Shown: piece by piece, positions 27,153-37,478 of the stretch
Numbering within the stretch: the first letter of the stretch is position 1
Layout: each line of letters starts with the position of its first letter
DNA from: Marinomonas pollencensis
GTDB taxonomy: Bacteria; Pseudomonadota; Gammaproteobacteria; Pseudomonadales; Marinomonadaceae
NCBI RefSeq assembly: GCF_003387375.1
Contig: NZ_QUNG01000003.1
Location: 62,001-126,000 of the forward strand
Reading direction: 5' to 3'
DNA: 64,000 bases
The notes under the pieces: generated by a model
Seen by the model: only the letters and a program-made list of their open reading frames with translations
Database searches by the model: none
Told to the model about the DNA's origin: nothing
Translations under genes and position numbers: made by a program

Positions 27153-28190
27153 CTATTTCGTGGCCGCCCCTATTTCAACACCACAACGCTGAAACAATTG
27201 ACTCCAAGCAAATGCATGACGCTGTGAAGCGCGCTGATATTGTCGCCAGAGACTATCATCTTGAGTAACAGACAAAATAGCAAGATGTTGCTCTAAGGCT
27301 TTGGGTAACGGGCTCCCAAGCTTAGCTATCTGCTCTATTAACGGCAATAGTCGATAAGCGGCACTGTTCATTCGTGCCATATAGGGCTGAATTTTCTTTA
27401 TATAATGGCGCTCAAACTGTTGGCTTAAAAAAGCCAAGGGAGGGCCACACACTTCATCGGGTAAACCTTCTATAGCGCTAGAGACAGCGGTTAAAAAACG
27501 CTTCAACTGCGCCAAGCTATACATCAACTGCCCTGCATATTCACTGTCACTCAAGGCTTTCAAATCCGCTTCATACGCCTTACCCTCAACCCTAGGTAAA
27601 GACCTTAGACGCTCACCTATTTGCTTTATACTCTCCAATGAAGCCAGCAACGACTGATAATTCACCGAACGATTAGATAAAGGAATAAAACCATTAGAGA
27701 GACTAAAAAATGCCTGACCTTCTGCCCCATTAAACACCGCATTAGTATAAGCAATGGGTAACTCCTTACGTTTTAGCCGCGCGATCTCGTGTAACTTATC
27801 TGCCAATTGGGTATTTTCAATAGAACACGACTCAATGGCTCGGATGATATTAATTTCATATAAAAAACGCTGACTATTTGGCATAACCCGACCCAGTACA
27901 CTGTTTCGTTCACCGGCCAAAAAGCCTACATCGCACTGCTGTAATGAGAGAAAATCGAGTATGCTAACGTCAAATTTAGTAAGTGCTTGCTGGCGCTGCT
28001 GCAACGGCGGGTACAAATTCGGTGATACAAAGTCCGGTAGACGAACTGCAATGTATTTCGAACGAGACAAATCATCTACGTAAGCCAATAGAAGCGATTC
28101 TGGCTGATACCTTGATGTGCATCCAACCAACAACAGTAAACCAGCAACACCCCATATGACTTGAGGAAATAAACGAATTAATATGAACAA
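27153..28190 (-). CDS. DUF3080 family lipoprotein
   Basis: Predicted lipoprotein of unknown function, family DUF3080 found in marine gammaproteobacteria. A hydrophobic signal ends in the lipobox LLLLVGC followed by TSR. The mature part is helical (YVDDLSRSKYIAVRLPDFV, FLSLQQCDVGFLAGERNS, SQFLYEINIIRA-like stretch). The reading frame is open further upstream to an ATG at 28262, but that region lies inside the divergent thioesterase gene. The TTG at 28190 (then FILIRLFPQVIWGVAG) gives a normal lipoprotein signal of about 23 residues, so I prefer it. Even so, the first bases overlap the thioesterase start. Start uncertain; family call moderately firm. Confidence 0.72.
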   Translation of the reverse strand: MFILIRLFPQVIWGVAGLLLLVGCTSRYQPESLLLAYVDDLSRSKYIAVRLPDFVSPNLYPPLQQRQQALTKFDVSILDFLSLQQCDVGFLAGERNSVLGRVMPNSQRFLYEINIIRAIESCSIENTQLADKLHEIARLKRKELPIAYTNAVFNGAEGQAFFSLSNGFIPLSNRSVNYQSLLASLESIKQIGERLRSLPRVEGKAYEADLKALSDSEYAGQLMYSLAQLKRFLTAVSSAIEGLPDEVCGPPLAFLSQQFERHYIKKIQPYMARMNSAAYRLLPLIEQIAKLGSPLPKALEQHLAILSVTQDDSLWRQYQRASQRHAFAWSQLFQRCGVEIGAATK

Positions 28191-28593
28191 GCTGCTAATC
28201 CAAAAACGTGAAGAAATCTCTGAAACGCGCGTCGCAAAAATGGTATTCCCCGGCACCACCAACCACTATGACACCCTGTTTGGCGGAATCGCATTGCAAT
28301 GGATGGACGAAGTGGCTTATATCGCTGCGACACGCTTTGCAAGAAAACCTTTAGTGACTATTTCTACCGAGCAAGTCAACTTTAAACAACCCATTCCGTC
28401 AGGCATTTTGATCGAACTCGTTGCCCGAGTTGTTCACGTAGGTCGTACATCACTTAAGGTCGAAGTGAATATTTTCTTAGAAGAGCTCGACAGTGACAAA
28501 CGCACTAAGGCCATTACTGGACACTTTAATTTTGTTGCGATTGATGAGAATAAAAAGCCTGTTCCTATTTTCAGTGAAGACAACCAAATATGA
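28183..28593 (+). CDS. Acyl-CoA thioesterase, hotdog fold (YciA-like)
   Basis: Cytoplasmic thioesterase that hydrolyses acyl-CoAs to free acid and CoA. The hotdog pattern is clear: VFPGTTNHYDTLFGGIALQWMDEVAYIAATRF (about residues 20-51, with catalytic Asp in WMDE), VTISTEQVNFKQPIPSG and VVHVGRTSLKVEVNIF. GHFNFVAIDENKKPVPI ends the domain. 136 residues, matching YciA (132). Physiological substrate unknown. ATG at 28183; the only Shine-Dalgarno-like run (GAGGA) is about 15 bases away. Its 5' end slightly overlaps the divergent DUF3080 gene. Confidence 0.9.
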   Translation: MNKLLIQKREEISETRVAKMVFPGTTNHYDTLFGGIALQWMDEVAYIAATRFARKPLVTISTEQVNFKQPIPSGILIELVARVVHVGRTSLKVEVNIFLEELDSDKRTKAITGHFNFVAIDENKKPVPIFSEDNQI

Positions 28594-28607
28594 GAAAAGC
28601 GCTTATT

Positions 28608-28648
28608 GAGCCAGAATCAAAAGCTTATCGATACTCTGATTCTGGCTC
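28608..28648. terminator. Hairpin between thioesterase and LPP20 genes
   Basis: Perfect 12-base arms GAGCCAGAATCA / TGATTCTGGCTC with a 17-base loop. There is no clear T-run on either side, so it may be a weak terminator or an mRNA 3' stabiliser for the converging genes. Confidence 0.55.
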
Positions 28649-28655
28649 CTTAAGC

Positions 28656-29246
28656 TTATTGCATTTTTTGTTTGGCTATTTCTGAAGCTAATTCATCAAA
28701 GCTTTTTTTCGCTTCTAACTTTTGATAAATGGCTTGATTGTTTTTCATTGATGTTCGCAAAATATCTTCAGAGATGCTCTCCGTTTGTTTTGGGTCTAAC
28801 CCTACCAACACCACCAAACCACCGCTTGGGGTTGGTAGCTGGCGCAACACACGAGAACCAACCAAGGTTTGTTCGGTGATTTGTTTTGTCACAACACTGT
28901 TCACCCTGTCTACACTTTCCGCATCACCTGCACCAGTGGTTTCAACATACTGTTTGACCATATTCTGCAAATTTAAGCTTAGCACTTGAGCCAGTTCGAC
29001 ACGTGCTGCTGTGGCCGCCATTTGCTTCATATAATTTGGGCCTGCTGCTGATTTTTCACTGTAGCCTACCGCTGACAATTCAACGCCTTCTACTGGTGCT
29101 CCACAAACCCATTGTGGCGCGGCTTTATTTGAGCCATCGGCAAACACACAATCTGCTACAGGCTCCGCTTGAGTGAGCACTTCCTTTGAACTACATGCCG
29201 CTAATAACAAGGCGGTTGCGGCAATACCAAGTAATTTAAACTTCAT
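28656..29246 (-). CDS. LPP20-family lipoprotein
   Basis: Outer-membrane-type lipoprotein of the LPP20 family. Start chosen at ATG 29246 (MKFKLLGIAATALLLAACSS), giving a perfect lipobox LAAC; upstream in-frame codons would bury the signal peptide. After the lipidated Cys comes WVCGAPVEGVELSAVGYSEKSAAG, then a helical region with AATAARVELAQVL. Next is ESVDRVNSVVTKQITEQTLVGSRVLRQL, and GGLVVLVGLDP as the final strand. 196 residues. Function unknown; similar proteins occur near flagellar or envelope genes elsewhere. Here it stands alone just downstream of the pnp terminator. Confidence 0.85.
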   Translation of the reverse strand: MKFKLLGIAATALLLAACSSKEVLTQAEPVADCVFADGSNKAAPQWVCGAPVEGVELSAVGYSEKSAAGPNYMKQMAATAARVELAQVLSLNLQNMVKQYVETTGAGDAESVDRVNSVVTKQITEQTLVGSRVLRQLPTPSGGLVVLVGLDPKQTESISEDILRTSMKNNQAIYQKLEAKKSFDELASEIAKQKMQ

Positions 29247-29310
29247 TCTATCCCCACTCTCAAATAAATAATTCGCATTCATTCTATAGTAGACGAATTT
29301 GCCTGACAAA

Positions 29311-29342
29311 AACAAAAAAAGGTGCCAATAGGCACCTTTTAA
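29311..29342 (-). terminator. Intrinsic terminator of pnp
   Basis: On the minus strand AAAAGGTGCC, loop TATT, GGCACCTTTT, then further T, twenty bases after the pnp stop. Confidence 0.92.
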
Positions 29343-29362
29343 AAAAGTTATAAAGCGTTTAC

Positions 29363-31471
29363 TTACTCAGTAAAGTTGGCTTTATCTTCTTCGGTAACGT
29401 CTTTCATAGACAATTTAATGCGGCCACGCGCATCAACATCTAGTACTTTGACAATCACGTCCTGACCTTCTGACAAGAAGTCAGAAACCGCGCGGATGCG
29501 TTCTTCAGCGATTTGAGAAATGTGAACCAAACCATCTTTACCAGGTAGAATGTTCACGAAAGCACCAAACTCAGCAAGACGAACGACTTTACCTTGGTAA
29601 AGTTTGTCCACTTCTGCTTCTGCTGTGATCTCATGGATCTTAAGCAAAGCAGCATCAGACGCTGCTTTATCAGCAGCGTAAATGCGTACTGTACCGTCAT
29701 CATCTAGGTCGATAGAAGCGCCAGTCTGTTCTGTAATAGAACGGATAGTCGCGCCACCTTTACCGATAACATCACGGATTTTTTCAGGATCAATTTTGAT
29801 TGTCGCCATAGATGGCGCATTTGGAGACACTTCAGGGCGAGCGTAACCAATCACTTCTGCCATTTCACGCAGGATGTGCTTACGCGCGTCCATTGCTTGG
29901 CTTAGTGCGATATCCATGATTTCTTCATTGATACCTTCAATTTTGATGTCCATTTGAAGTGCTGTGATACCTTCTTCAGTACCCGCTACTTTAAAGTCCA
30001 TGTCACCAAGGTGATCTTCATCACCCAAGATATCAGTCAATACTGCAAAGCCGTCGTCTTCTTTGATCAGACCCATAGCGATACCAGCGACTGGCGCTTT
30101 AAGAGGAACACCTGCGTCCATCATAGATAGAGATGCACCACAAACAGAAGCCATAGAGCTAGAACCGTTTGATTCAGTGATTTCAGACACGATACGAATT
30201 GTGTATGGGAATTCATCTTCAGATGGCAATACCGCTTGAACACCACGACGTGCTAGACGACCGTGACCGATTTCACGACGACCAACACCGCCCATACGAC
30301 CACATTCACCTACAGAGTATGGAGGGAAGTTGTAGTGCAACATGAAGCTATCTTTGCTTTCGCCAGCAAGACCGTCAGACATTTGCGCATCACGGCTAGT
30401 ACCTAGAGTACAAGTCGCAATCGCCTGAGTTTCACCACGAGTGAACAAAGCAGAACCGTGAGTTTTGCTCAACAAACCAACTTCAACGTTGATTGGACGA
30501 ACGGTTTTGTTATCACGACCATCGATACGTGGCTGACCGTCGATAACACGACGACGTACAGTACGTTTCTCAAGTTTCGCGAAAGCACCTGTTACGTCAG
30601 CTTCTGAGAATTCACCTTCTTCAGTAACTAGCGCTTCAACCGCCGCCGCACGCACTTCGCTTAGTTTAGCGTAGCGTGCCATTTTTTCGCTGATGCCGTA
30701 AGCTTCTTCGATTTGTGCTGCGTAGCCTGTTGCTAGTGCTTCAGTTAGTGAAACATTAACCGCTTCAGCTTCCCATTCCCAACGAGGCTTAGCGCACTCA
30801 GTTGCGAATTCAGAAATTGCTGTGATGGCCGCTTGCATTTCTTTGTGTGCGTAAAGTACCGCACCTAGCATTTCGTCTTCAGTAAGCTCTTGTGCTTCAG
30901 ACTCAACCATTAGGACTGCGTCTTTAGTACCCGCAACAACCATGTCTAGCAAAGAACCGTCTAGATCTGCGTAGCTTGGGTTAAGAACGTAGCCAGACTC
31001 ATCGTTAAAGCCAACACGTGCTGCACCGATAGGACCATTGAATGGGATACCAGAAATAGTCAAGGCAGCAGACGTTGCTAACATAGCCGCAATGTCAGCG
31101 TCTAGGTTAGTGTTCGTCGACATAACAGTACAAACAACCTGTACTTCGTTCATGAAACCTTTTGGAAACAATGGACGAATAGGACGGTCAATTAGACGAG
31201 AAGTCAGTGTTTCTTTTTCAGAAGGACGACCTTCACGTTTTAGGAAGCCACCAGGGATTTTACCGACAGCGTAAGCACGCTCTTGGTAATGAACAGACAG
31301 TGGGAAAAAGTCTTGACCAGGTTTTGCTGATTTTGCACCAACTACAGTAGCTAGCACTTGCGCATCACCAATAGTACAAAGAACCGCACCTGTTGCTTGA
31401 CGAGCAATGCGGCCAGTTTCTAGTGTTACCGTATCGTTACCAAACTGGAACGTTTTTGTTGTAATACTCAC
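29363..31471 (-). CDS. pnp: Polynucleotide phosphorylase
   Basis: 3'-5' phosphorolytic exoribonuclease, trimeric core of the RNA degradosome. Two RNase PH domains are visible (residues about 10-220, [18 protein letters not shown] and the [21 protein letters not shown] block; and about 310-545, with [19 protein letters not shown] and [15 protein letters not shown]). A KH domain (about 555-615, [20 protein letters not shown]) and a C-terminal S1 domain ([26 protein letters not shown]) follow. GTG start at 31471 with AAGGAA upstream. 702 residues. Preceded by rpsO as in E. coli, with a long leader stem in between. Confidence 0.98.
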   Translation of the reverse strand: MSITTKTFQFGNDTVTLETGRIARQATGAVLCTIGDAQVLATVVGAKSAKPGQDFFPLSVHYQERAYAVGKIPGGFLKREGRPSEKETLTSRLIDRPIRPLFPKGFMNEVQVVCTVMSTNTNLDADIAAMLATSAALTISGIPFNGPIGAARVGFNDESGYVLNPSYADLDGSLLDMVVAGTKDAVLMVESEAQELTEDEMLGAVLYAHKEMQAAITAISEFATECAKPRWEWEAEAVNVSLTEALATGYAAQIEEAYGISEKMARYAKLSEVRAAAVEALVTEEGEFSEADVTGAFAKLEKRTVRRRVIDGQPRIDGRDNKTVRPINVEVGLLSKTHGSALFTRGETQAIATCTLGTSRDAQMSDGLAGESKDSFMLHYNFPPYSVGECGRMGGVGRREIGHGRLARRGVQAVLPSEDEFPYTIRIVSEITESNGSSSMASVCGASLSMMDAGVPLKAPVAGIAMGLIKEDDGFAVLTDILGDEDHLGDMDFKVAGTEEGITALQMDIKIEGINEEIMDIALSQAMDARKHILREMAEVIGYARPEVSPNAPSMATIKIDPEKIRDVIGKGGATIRSITEQTGASIDLDDDGTVRIYAADKAASDAALLKIHEITAEAEVDKLYQGKVVRLAEFGAFVNILPGKDGLVHISQIAEERIRAVSDFLSEGQDVIVKVLDVDARGRIKLSMKDVTEEDKANFTE

Positions 31472-31501
31472 ACGTATTCCTTTTCATTAAAAAAAATTAC
31501 T

Positions 31502-31607
31502 TTCTCCCAAAGATCTTCTTTTAAAGCCAGTACTCATATGCACTCTATGCTAGCTCACTTTATTCGCGATAAAAGCACATATGAAGTACAGGCTGTCCCT
31601 TGGGAGA
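31502..31607 (-). ncRNA. pnp leader stem-loop (probable RNase III processing/autoregulation element)
   Basis: Long imperfect inverted repeat in the rpsO-pnp gap. The outer arms TCTCCCAA (31503-31510) and TTGGGAGA (31600-31607) pair. The inner arms 31525-31541 and 31575-31594 pair through GCC-GTACT-CATATG-type segments with small bulges. In E. coli the pnp leader forms such a stem, cut by RNase III and then used by PNPase to repress itself. The same role here is inferred from structure and position. Confidence 0.7.
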
Positions 31608-31611
31608 CCAA

Positions 31612-31646
31612 TAAAAAAAGGGCCATAATAACTTATGGCCCTTCCT
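31612..31646 (-). terminator. Intrinsic terminator of rpsO
   Basis: Minus-strand stem AAGGGCCATAA / TTATGGCCCTT with a four-base loop followed by TTTTTTTA. It separates rpsO from pnp; read-through would enter the pnp leader stem. Confidence 0.9.
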
Positions 31647-31651
31647 TAGTC

Positions 31652-31921
31652 TTAGCGACGCAGACCTAGTTTTTTGATCAAACCAGTGTAACGTGCTGCG
31701 TCTTTACGCTTAAGGTAATCCAACAATTTACGACGTTGGTTTACCATGCGAATTAGACCGCGACGAGAATGGTGGTCATGGATATGAGCTTTAAAGTGAC
31801 CTTGAAGACCTTCGATGTTCTTAGTCAACAATGCTACTTGAACTTCAGGAGAACCAGTGTCGCCTTCCGCTACTTGAAACTCTTTAACCAACGCTGCTTT
31901 TGATTCTGCAGACAATGCCAT
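31652..31921 (-). CDS. rpsO: 30S ribosomal protein S15
   Basis: Primary 16S rRNA-binding protein of the central domain. The family is unmistakable: [42 protein letters not shown] and [15 protein letters not shown]. 89 residues exactly. ATG at 31921, GGAG nine bases upstream. In E. coli S15 represses its own translation by trapping the ribosome on a leader pseudoknot; an inverted repeat at 31940-31977 could play that part here. Operon order truB-rpsO-pnp is conserved. Confidence 0.98.
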   Translation of the reverse strand: MALSAESKAALVKEFQVAEGDTGSPEVQVALLTKNIEGLQGHFKAHIHDHHSRRGLIRMVNQRRKLLDYLKRKDAARYTGLIKKLGLRR

Positions 31922-31939
31922 AATCTATATCTCCAATTT

Positions 31940-31977
31940 AATATGCTATAAGAAAATACAGGATAGCCGAGCATATT
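31940..31977 (-). promoter_or_regulatory. Inverted repeat in rpsO leader
   Basis: Arms AATATGCT / AGCATATT separated by 22 bases, ending six bases upstream of the rpsO Shine-Dalgarno. Candidate S15 autoregulatory hairpin; the pairing is AT-rich and unproven. Confidence 0.4.
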
Positions 31978-32030
31978 TTCAGTTACCCTATAGCCAGCAA
32001 GTTTAACACTCTTTTTAGCAGAACTCACTG

Positions 32031-32960
32031 CTATTTATGCGCGCTCTCACTGGTATTTAATAGTCGCTGAGGGCGGATATTCTCCCCTCTTATTTTACCC
32101 AAGCCAAGAAACCTTTGACTGCCTTGATCGTAAAGTCTCACCAGGCTGTCATCCGCTAGCGAGATAGGGCTCGCCACGGTACGACCGAACAACATATCTT
32201 TGGTATCTTGAGCGGGTAATTCTATCCGATCCAAATACTCGACCGCTGAATCCATTGGCATCAAATAAGCATCAAGTGCGTCTTCACCTTGCTCGGCAAT
32301 CGCCTCAAATTCTTCAAGGGTAAGCATTCCTTCTGGGGAATAGCCTGCCGTTGAGACGCGATGCAAGGATTTCAAATGCGCACCACAACCTAACGCCTCA
32401 CCAATGTCTTCGCCAATGGTTCGAATATAAGTCCCTTTTGAACACTGAATATCCAGGGTCAACGAATCGTCTGTTCTGGACACTAGGGTCAGATTAGAAA
32501 TCATAACTTGGCGACGTTTCCGTTCGATGACAATACCTTGCCGTGCGTATTCATACAAAGGCTTGCCTTCGTGCTTCAACGCCGAATACATAGGTGGGAT
32601 CTGCTCTATTTCACCACGAAAACGATCCAATATAGCCTCAAGCTCTGCATCCGTTAATGCAGGAACCGGCTCATCACTCAGAATCTCACCTTCACGGTCT
32701 CCCGTGGTGGTTCTTTTACCAAGTTGGATGCAAGTTAGATAACGCTTATTTGCGTCTAAAAGGAACTGCGAGAACTTCGTCGCCTCGCCCAAACACAAAG
32801 GCAACATTCCTGTTGCCAATGGGTCTAAAGCACCGGTATGGCCCGCTTTCGCAGCCCGGTATAAACGACGAACTCGCTGTAACGCTTGGTTTGAACTTAA
32901 ACCGATGGGCTTGTTCAGTAGTACGATACCGTCTACCGAACGCCATTTTGTTTTAGACAT
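32031..32960 (-). CDS. truB: tRNA pseudouridine(55) synthase
   Basis: Makes pseudouridine 55 in the T-loop of tRNAs. Motifs: VDGIVLLNKPIGLSSNQAL, the catalytic block KAGHTGALDPLATGMLPLCLG with its Asp, then RYLTCIQLGKRTTTGDREG and IRTIGEDIGEALGCGAHL. A C-terminal PUA-like part follows. I start at ATG 32960 (MSKTKWRSVDG); a TTG at 32969 is possible but less typical. 309 residues. Located directly after rbfA in the nusA-infB operon. Confidence 0.96.
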   Translation of the reverse strand: MSKTKWRSVDGIVLLNKPIGLSSNQALQRVRRLYRAAKAGHTGALDPLATGMLPLCLGEATKFSQFLLDANKRYLTCIQLGKRTTTGDREGEILSDEPVPALTDAELEAILDRFRGEIEQIPPMYSALKHEGKPLYEYARQGIVIERKRRQVMISNLTLVSRTDDSLTLDIQCSKGTYIRTIGEDIGEALGCGAHLKSLHRVSTAGYSPEGMLTLEEFEAIAEQGEDALDAYLMPMDSAVEYLDRIELPAQDTKDMLFGRTVASPISLADDSLVRLYDQGSQRFLGLGKIRGENIRPQRLLNTSESAHK

Positions 32961-32969
32961 ACCGTTCAA

Positions 32970-33359
32970 TTACTCGCTTTCGTTACCGTTTTTTGCTTCA
33001 TCATCACGAATTACTTCGTCAATCAAAGCAGACATACGCGAACCATTAACGACACTTTGATCGTAATGGAAACGCAAATGCGGCATCACTCGAAGTTTCA
33101 CTTCTTTTGCCAAACGGCCACGCAAGAAACCTTTTGCACTGTCTAAAGCTTCCTGATTTTCAGCCAACACTTCTGGCTGATCATCTTTACCCAAAACCGT
33201 GTAATAAATGTCCGCATAGCCTAAATCTTTGGCCACACGTACTTCGTTGATAGTAACCAACCCTAAACGAGGATCTTTTACTTCAAACTGGATCAAGGAC
33301 GCCAGCTCCTTTTGGAGCTGGTCACCAATCCGACTAGTACGACTAAATTCGCCTGCCAT
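32970..33359 (-). CDS. rbfA: Ribosome-binding factor A
   Basis: 30S maturation factor with a KH-like fold, needed for 16S 5'-end processing and cold growth. Visible features: FSRTSRIGDQLQKELASLIQFEVKDPRLGLVTINEVRVAKDL split across the first 45 residues, ADIYYTVLG, and LRVMPHLRFHYDQS. 129 residues. Twelve bases separate it from infB; truB follows closely. Confidence 0.96.
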   Translation of the reverse strand: MAGEFSRTSRIGDQLQKELASLIQFEVKDPRLGLVTINEVRVAKDLGYADIYYTVLGKDDQPEVLAENQEALDSAKGFLRGRLAKEVKLRVMPHLRFHYDQSVVNGSRMSALIDEVIRDDEAKNGNESE

Positions 33360-33371
33360 GATTTTGTCCTA

Positions 33372-35933
33372 TTAAAGAGTACGCGCAACTTCGACGGTTT
33401 CAAAAACCTCGATTTTATCGCCTACCTTAACATCGTTGTAGTTCTTCACACCGATACCACATTCCATGCCTTTGCTGACTTCGTTAACCGCATCTTTAAA
33501 GCGACGAAGAGACTCAAGTTCACCTTCGTAAATAACCACATCATCACGCAATACACGGATCTGTTTGTTACGGTATACCGTACCTTCAATCACCATACAA
33601 CCTGCGATCAATCCGAACTTAGGAGAACGGAATACATCACGCACTTCTGCTGTACCTTGGATATCTTCGCGAAGATCTGGTGTCAACATACCAGACAAGG
33701 CAGATTTCACATCGTCGATAATGTTGTAGATTACGCTGTAGTAGCGCAGATCAATGCTTTCACGTTCGATAAACTGCTTCGCAGAAGCATCCGCACGCAC
33801 GTTGAAACCAAAGATTACCGCTTCAGAAGCCAATGCCAAAGTCGCATCAGTTTCCGTAATACCACCAACACCGCTAGATACGATGTTCACCTGAACTTCT
33901 TCTGTGTTCAAGTCCGTTAATGACTTGATCAAGGCTTCCAAAGAACCACGAACATCGGCTTTAAGCACAACATTTAGCGTACGCACTTCATCTTTGCCCA
34001 TTTCAGAGAACAAGTTCTCCAATTTCGCAGAATATTGGCGAGCAAAGCGAACTTCGCGGTATTTACCTTGACGGAAGTTAGCCACTTCACGAGCTTTACG
34101 CTCATCCGCTACAACGATAAATTCTTCACCGGCTTCTGGCGTACCGTCTAGACCTAAAATCTCAACAGGAATAGAAGGACCTGCACTGTCAATGGCTTTA
34201 CCATTTTCATCCAACAAGGCACGAACACGACCCATTTGCAGACCTGCTAAAACGATATCGCCTTTGCGCAAAGTACCGTTTTGAACCAACAAGGTAGCAA
34301 CCGAACCACGACCGCGATCCAAGCGAGATTCCACAACGACGCCTTTACCAGGTGAACTCGGTACCGCATTTAGCTCAAGTACTTCAGCTTGTAGAAGCAC
34401 AGCTTCTAGAAGCTCTTCGATGCCTTCACCAGACTTAGCCGAAACACCAACGAACTGGATGTCACCACCCCATTCTTCCGGCACGACTTCTTGTGCGACC
34501 AATTCGTTTTTAACACGATCAATGTCCGCACCTTCTTTGTCGACTTTCGTCATTGCAACAACCATTGGCACTTCTGCTGCACGAGCGTGCTGAATTGCTT
34601 CAATGGTTTGTGGCATAACACCATCATCGGCAGCACAAACAAGAATAACGATGTCTGTTGCTTTCGCGCCACGCGCACGCATAGAAGTAAATGCAGCGTG
34701 TCCAGGTGTATCTAGGAAACTGATCATGCCGTGTGGCGTTTCCACATGGTAAGCACCAATGTGCTGGGTAATACCACCCGACTCACCCGCAGCAACGCGC
34801 GTGGTACGAATGTAATCCAGTAACGATGTTTTACCATGGTCTACGTGACCCATTACAGTAACAACTGGCGCACGTTTGATTTCTTCACCGTCGTAATCGA
34901 TTGCTTCAATCATGTCGTTTTCGACAGCGTTTTCATCGATATATTTAACGGTGTGACCCATTTCTTCAACAACCAAGGTTGCTGTATCACGATCAATGGT
35001 TTGGTTAATGGTCGCCATTGCGCCCATTTTAAACATCACCTTAATCACTTCAGCTGCTTTGATTGTCATTTTCTCAGCAAGATCTGCAACAGTAATACTT
35101 TCTGGCAATGCCACTTCATGTATTTGTGGTGCCGTCGGCTTTTGGAAGCCGTGCTCTTGCTTAGATGGTTTCTTCCCTTTACGACCAAGCTTACCGCGAC
35201 GGTAATCATCATCGCCATTCACATTAACGCGGGAACGTTTGTTATCTGAGTTATTACGGCCACGGGGTTTGTTATCGCCATCTTGGCGAGGTGCCCCTTT
35301 TTTACCTTTAGGCGCAACCGGCGATTTTTTGTTATCCATCGCTGGTTGAGACGCTTTTTTCGTCACTTTAGGCTGTTTTGGTGCTTCCACGGGTTCTGCC
35401 GCTCCTATACCGGAGTCATTCTGCTCCGTATGGTTTTGCACATCAGCATTTGAAGGTGTGGATTTCACAACCTCCTGACGTGCCTTTTCTTCGGCTTCAG
35501 CTTTGGCTTTTGCCGCCTTTTCTGCTTCAAGCTTACGCTCAGCTTCAAGACGAGCCTGTTCTTCGGCCTCTAGACGCGCCTGTTCTTCGGCCTGACGCTG
35601 CGCAAGAACTTCTTGTTGTTTCTGAAGTTCTTCATCGGCATCATTTCGCTTCACATAAGTGCGCTTTTTCTTAACAGCAACATTAACTGCTTTACCGCCA
35701 TCACCGCGAGATAAGGTGCTGGTCTTCTTACGCTGCAATGTAATACGCTGCGCTCCATCATCCTCATCGCCGTGCTGACGCTTTAAATAGTTTAACAGTA
35801 TTTGCTTTTCAACATCAGAGACGTCTTGGTCCTCACTTTTGTGAGGAAGACCAGCGTCTTTCATCTGAGCCAGTAGCTTATCGACTGGTGTTTTCACCAG
35901 TTCGGATAGTATCTTTACGGTTTGAACTGTCAT
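33372..35933 (-). CDS. infB: Translation initiation factor IF-2
   Basis: GTPase that places fMet-tRNA on the 30S subunit. The N-terminal IF2_N domain (residues 1-50) is followed by a long charged, Ala/Glu/Lys-rich linker (about 90-260, including the tandem octamer EEQARLEA). A second IF2_N segment (about 275-330) precedes the G domain: [15 protein letters not shown] (P-loop), [21 protein letters not shown]. Domains II, III and IV follow, with [15 protein letters not shown] near the C-terminus. 853 residues. In E. coli alternative in-frame starts yield shorter forms; I cannot tell whether that happens here. Confidence 0.97.
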   Translation of the reverse strand: MTVQTVKILSELVKTPVDKLLAQMKDAGLPHKSEDQDVSDVEKQILLNYLKRQHGDEDDGAQRITLQRKKTSTLSRGDGGKAVNVAVKKKRTYVKRNDADEELQKQQEVLAQRQAEEQARLEAEEQARLEAERKLEAEKAAKAKAEAEEKARQEVVKSTPSNADVQNHTEQNDSGIGAAEPVEAPKQPKVTKKASQPAMDNKKSPVAPKGKKGAPRQDGDNKPRGRNNSDNKRSRVNVNGDDDYRRGKLGRKGKKPSKQEHGFQKPTAPQIHEVALPESITVADLAEKMTIKAAEVIKVMFKMGAMATINQTIDRDTATLVVEEMGHTVKYIDENAVENDMIEAIDYDGEEIKRAPVVTVMGHVDHGKTSLLDYIRTTRVAAGESGGITQHIGAYHVETPHGMISFLDTPGHAAFTSMRARGAKATDIVILVCAADDGVMPQTIEAIQHARAAEVPMVVAMTKVDKEGADIDRVKNELVAQEVVPEEWGGDIQFVGVSAKSGEGIEELLEAVLLQAEVLELNAVPSSPGKGVVVESRLDRGRGSVATLLVQNGTLRKGDIVLAGLQMGRVRALLDENGKAIDSAGPSIPVEILGLDGTPEAGEEFIVVADERKAREVANFRQGKYREVRFARQYSAKLENLFSEMGKDEVRTLNVVLKADVRGSLEALIKSLTDLNTEEVQVNIVSSGVGGITETDATLALASEAVIFGFNVRADASAKQFIERESIDLRYYSVIYNIIDDVKSALSGMLTPDLREDIQGTAEVRDVFRSPKFGLIAGCMVIEGTVYRNKQIRVLRDDVVIYEGELESLRRFKDAVNEVSKGMECGIGVKNYNDVKVGDKIEVFETVEVARTL

Positions 35934-35959
35934 TAAGTTCCCCCTTATGTACTCAGATT

Positions 35960-37450
35960 TTACTCAGATTCAGCAAACCATGGTGCGCGTGCAGTCAAGA
36001 TAAGTGTGCCGGCACGCTCTTCTGTCATACCGTCAATATCAAGTAACTCATCAACAGACTGCTCAGCAAGATCTTCCATCGTGATCACGCCTTTAGAAGC
36101 AAGCACAAGAGCAAGGTGATTATCCATCCCCTCCATCTCTAAAAGGTCTGCTGCTGGCTTAGCACCGTCTAATTGTTCTTCCGCTTGAAGTGCTTGGTTT
36201 AGCAAAGCTTCTTTAGCGCGAGAACGTAGTTCATTTACTAAATCTTCATCAAATCCGTCGATATCTAACATTTCTTCCATTGGGACATAAGCCACTTCCT
36301 CTAAGGAAGCGAATCCCTCTTCGACCATTTGAATAGCCAAATCGTCGTCAATTTCCAAGTTATCAACAAACAAGTCGATCAACTTTTGTGACTCTTCTTG
36401 CTGTTTTGCCTCGGCATCTTCGCTGGTCATCACATTCAAAGCCCAACCCGTTAGCGCTGACGCTAAACGAACATTTTGACCATTTCGGCCAATGGCTTGC
36501 GCAAGGTTGTCACTTTTTACTGCAACGTCCATAGAATGCGCATCTTCATCAATCACAATCGAGTCTACTTCAGCAGGAGACATGGCATTGATGACTAATT
36601 GAGCTGGATTATCATCCCAAAGAACAATATCAACTCGCTCACCGTTCATTTCATTGGAAACCGCCTGCACACGTGCGCCACGCATACCGACACAAGCACC
36701 AATTGGATCAATACGACGGTCATTTGTTTTTACTGCAATTTTTGCACGTAAACCTGGGTCACGAGATGCACCACGGATTTCAATCACTTCCTCAGAGATT
36801 TCAGGCACCTCTAAACGGAACAACTCAACCATAAAGTCTGGAGAGTTACGCGATAAAATCAGCTGTGGCCCACGATTGTCTTCGCGAATTTCTAGCAACA
36901 AAGCACGAATACGATCATTCATACGGAATGTTTCACGAGAAATCAGCTGATCTTTTGGCAATGCCGCTTCCGCATTCTCACCAAGATCAACAATCAAGCT
37001 ATCACGCGTCACTTTCTTCACTTGACCGTGTACTAGTTTACCCACTTTTTCAGAGTAGCGAGCAACCACTTTTGCACGTTCAGCTTCACGTACTTTTTGT
37101 ACGATAACTTGTTTTGCCGTTTGTGCCGCGATACGGCCAAACTCTTCAGATTCAACTTCTTCTTCGTACACTTCACCGATGCCAACACCTAAATCTTGCT
37201 CTTCAGAGTCATCGATTGTTAGCTCGGACGCTGGTGCAGAATAATCTTCATCAGCGACGATGTTCCATTGACGGAATGTTTTATAATCACCAGTACGCTG
37301 ATCAATAGAAACACGAATAACGGCGTCTTCTTCAAAACGACGTTTGGCAGCACTAGCTAAAGCAATTTCAACGGCTTCGAAAATAACTTGTTTCGGAACA
37401 TCTTTTTCGTTGGAAACGGCTTCCACTACCAAAAGAATCTCTTTGCTCAT
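35960..37450 (-). CDS. nusA: Transcription termination/antitermination protein NusA
   Basis: RNA-polymerase-bound elongation factor promoting pausing and intrinsic termination, also part of antitermination complexes. Domains in order: N-terminal RNAP-binding domain (1-125, [24 protein letters not shown]), S1 (about 135-200, [20 protein letters not shown]), two KH domains (about 225-345, [24 protein letters not shown] and [13 protein letters not shown]), then two acidic helix-hairpin-helix repeats (about 360-496). The repeats are the gammaproteobacterial C-terminal extension that binds the RNAP alpha subunit. 496 residues, as E. coli (495). Confidence 0.98.
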   Translation of the reverse strand: MSKEILLVVEAVSNEKDVPKQVIFEAVEIALASAAKRRFEEDAVIRVSIDQRTGDYKTFRQWNIVADEDYSAPASELTIDDSEEQDLGVGIGEVYEEEVESEEFGRIAAQTAKQVIVQKVREAERAKVVARYSEKVGKLVHGQVKKVTRDSLIVDLGENAEAALPKDQLISRETFRMNDRIRALLLEIREDNRGPQLILSRNSPDFMVELFRLEVPEISEEVIEIRGASRDPGLRAKIAVKTNDRRIDPIGACVGMRGARVQAVSNEMNGERVDIVLWDDNPAQLVINAMSPAEVDSIVIDEDAHSMDVAVKSDNLAQAIGRNGQNVRLASALTGWALNVMTSEDAEAKQQEESQKLIDLFVDNLEIDDDLAIQMVEEGFASLEEVAYVPMEEMLDIDGFDEDLVNELRSRAKEALLNQALQAEEQLDGAKPAADLLEMEGMDNHLALVLASKGVITMEDLAEQSVDELLDIDGMTEERAGTLILTARAPWFAESE

Positions 37451-37478
37451 CCTTTTAGCCTCTCTTCAAGGTTAATTT

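Noticed and set aside
33312..33920. Plus-strand open frame of 202 codons opposite infB/rbfA
   Set aside because: Antisense to conserved translation genes; composition reflects the complement of infB codons.
34836..35249. Plus-strand open frame opposite infB rich in Cys/His/Phe
   Set aside because: Cys and His runs could suggest a metal-binding protein, but they arise from the complement of infB codons; there is no RBS.
35500..35640. Repeated DNA in the infB linker as a possible mobile or CRISPR-like repeat
   Set aside because: It encodes the tandem EEQARLEA segments of the IF-2 linker, an in-frame coding repeat with no spacers.
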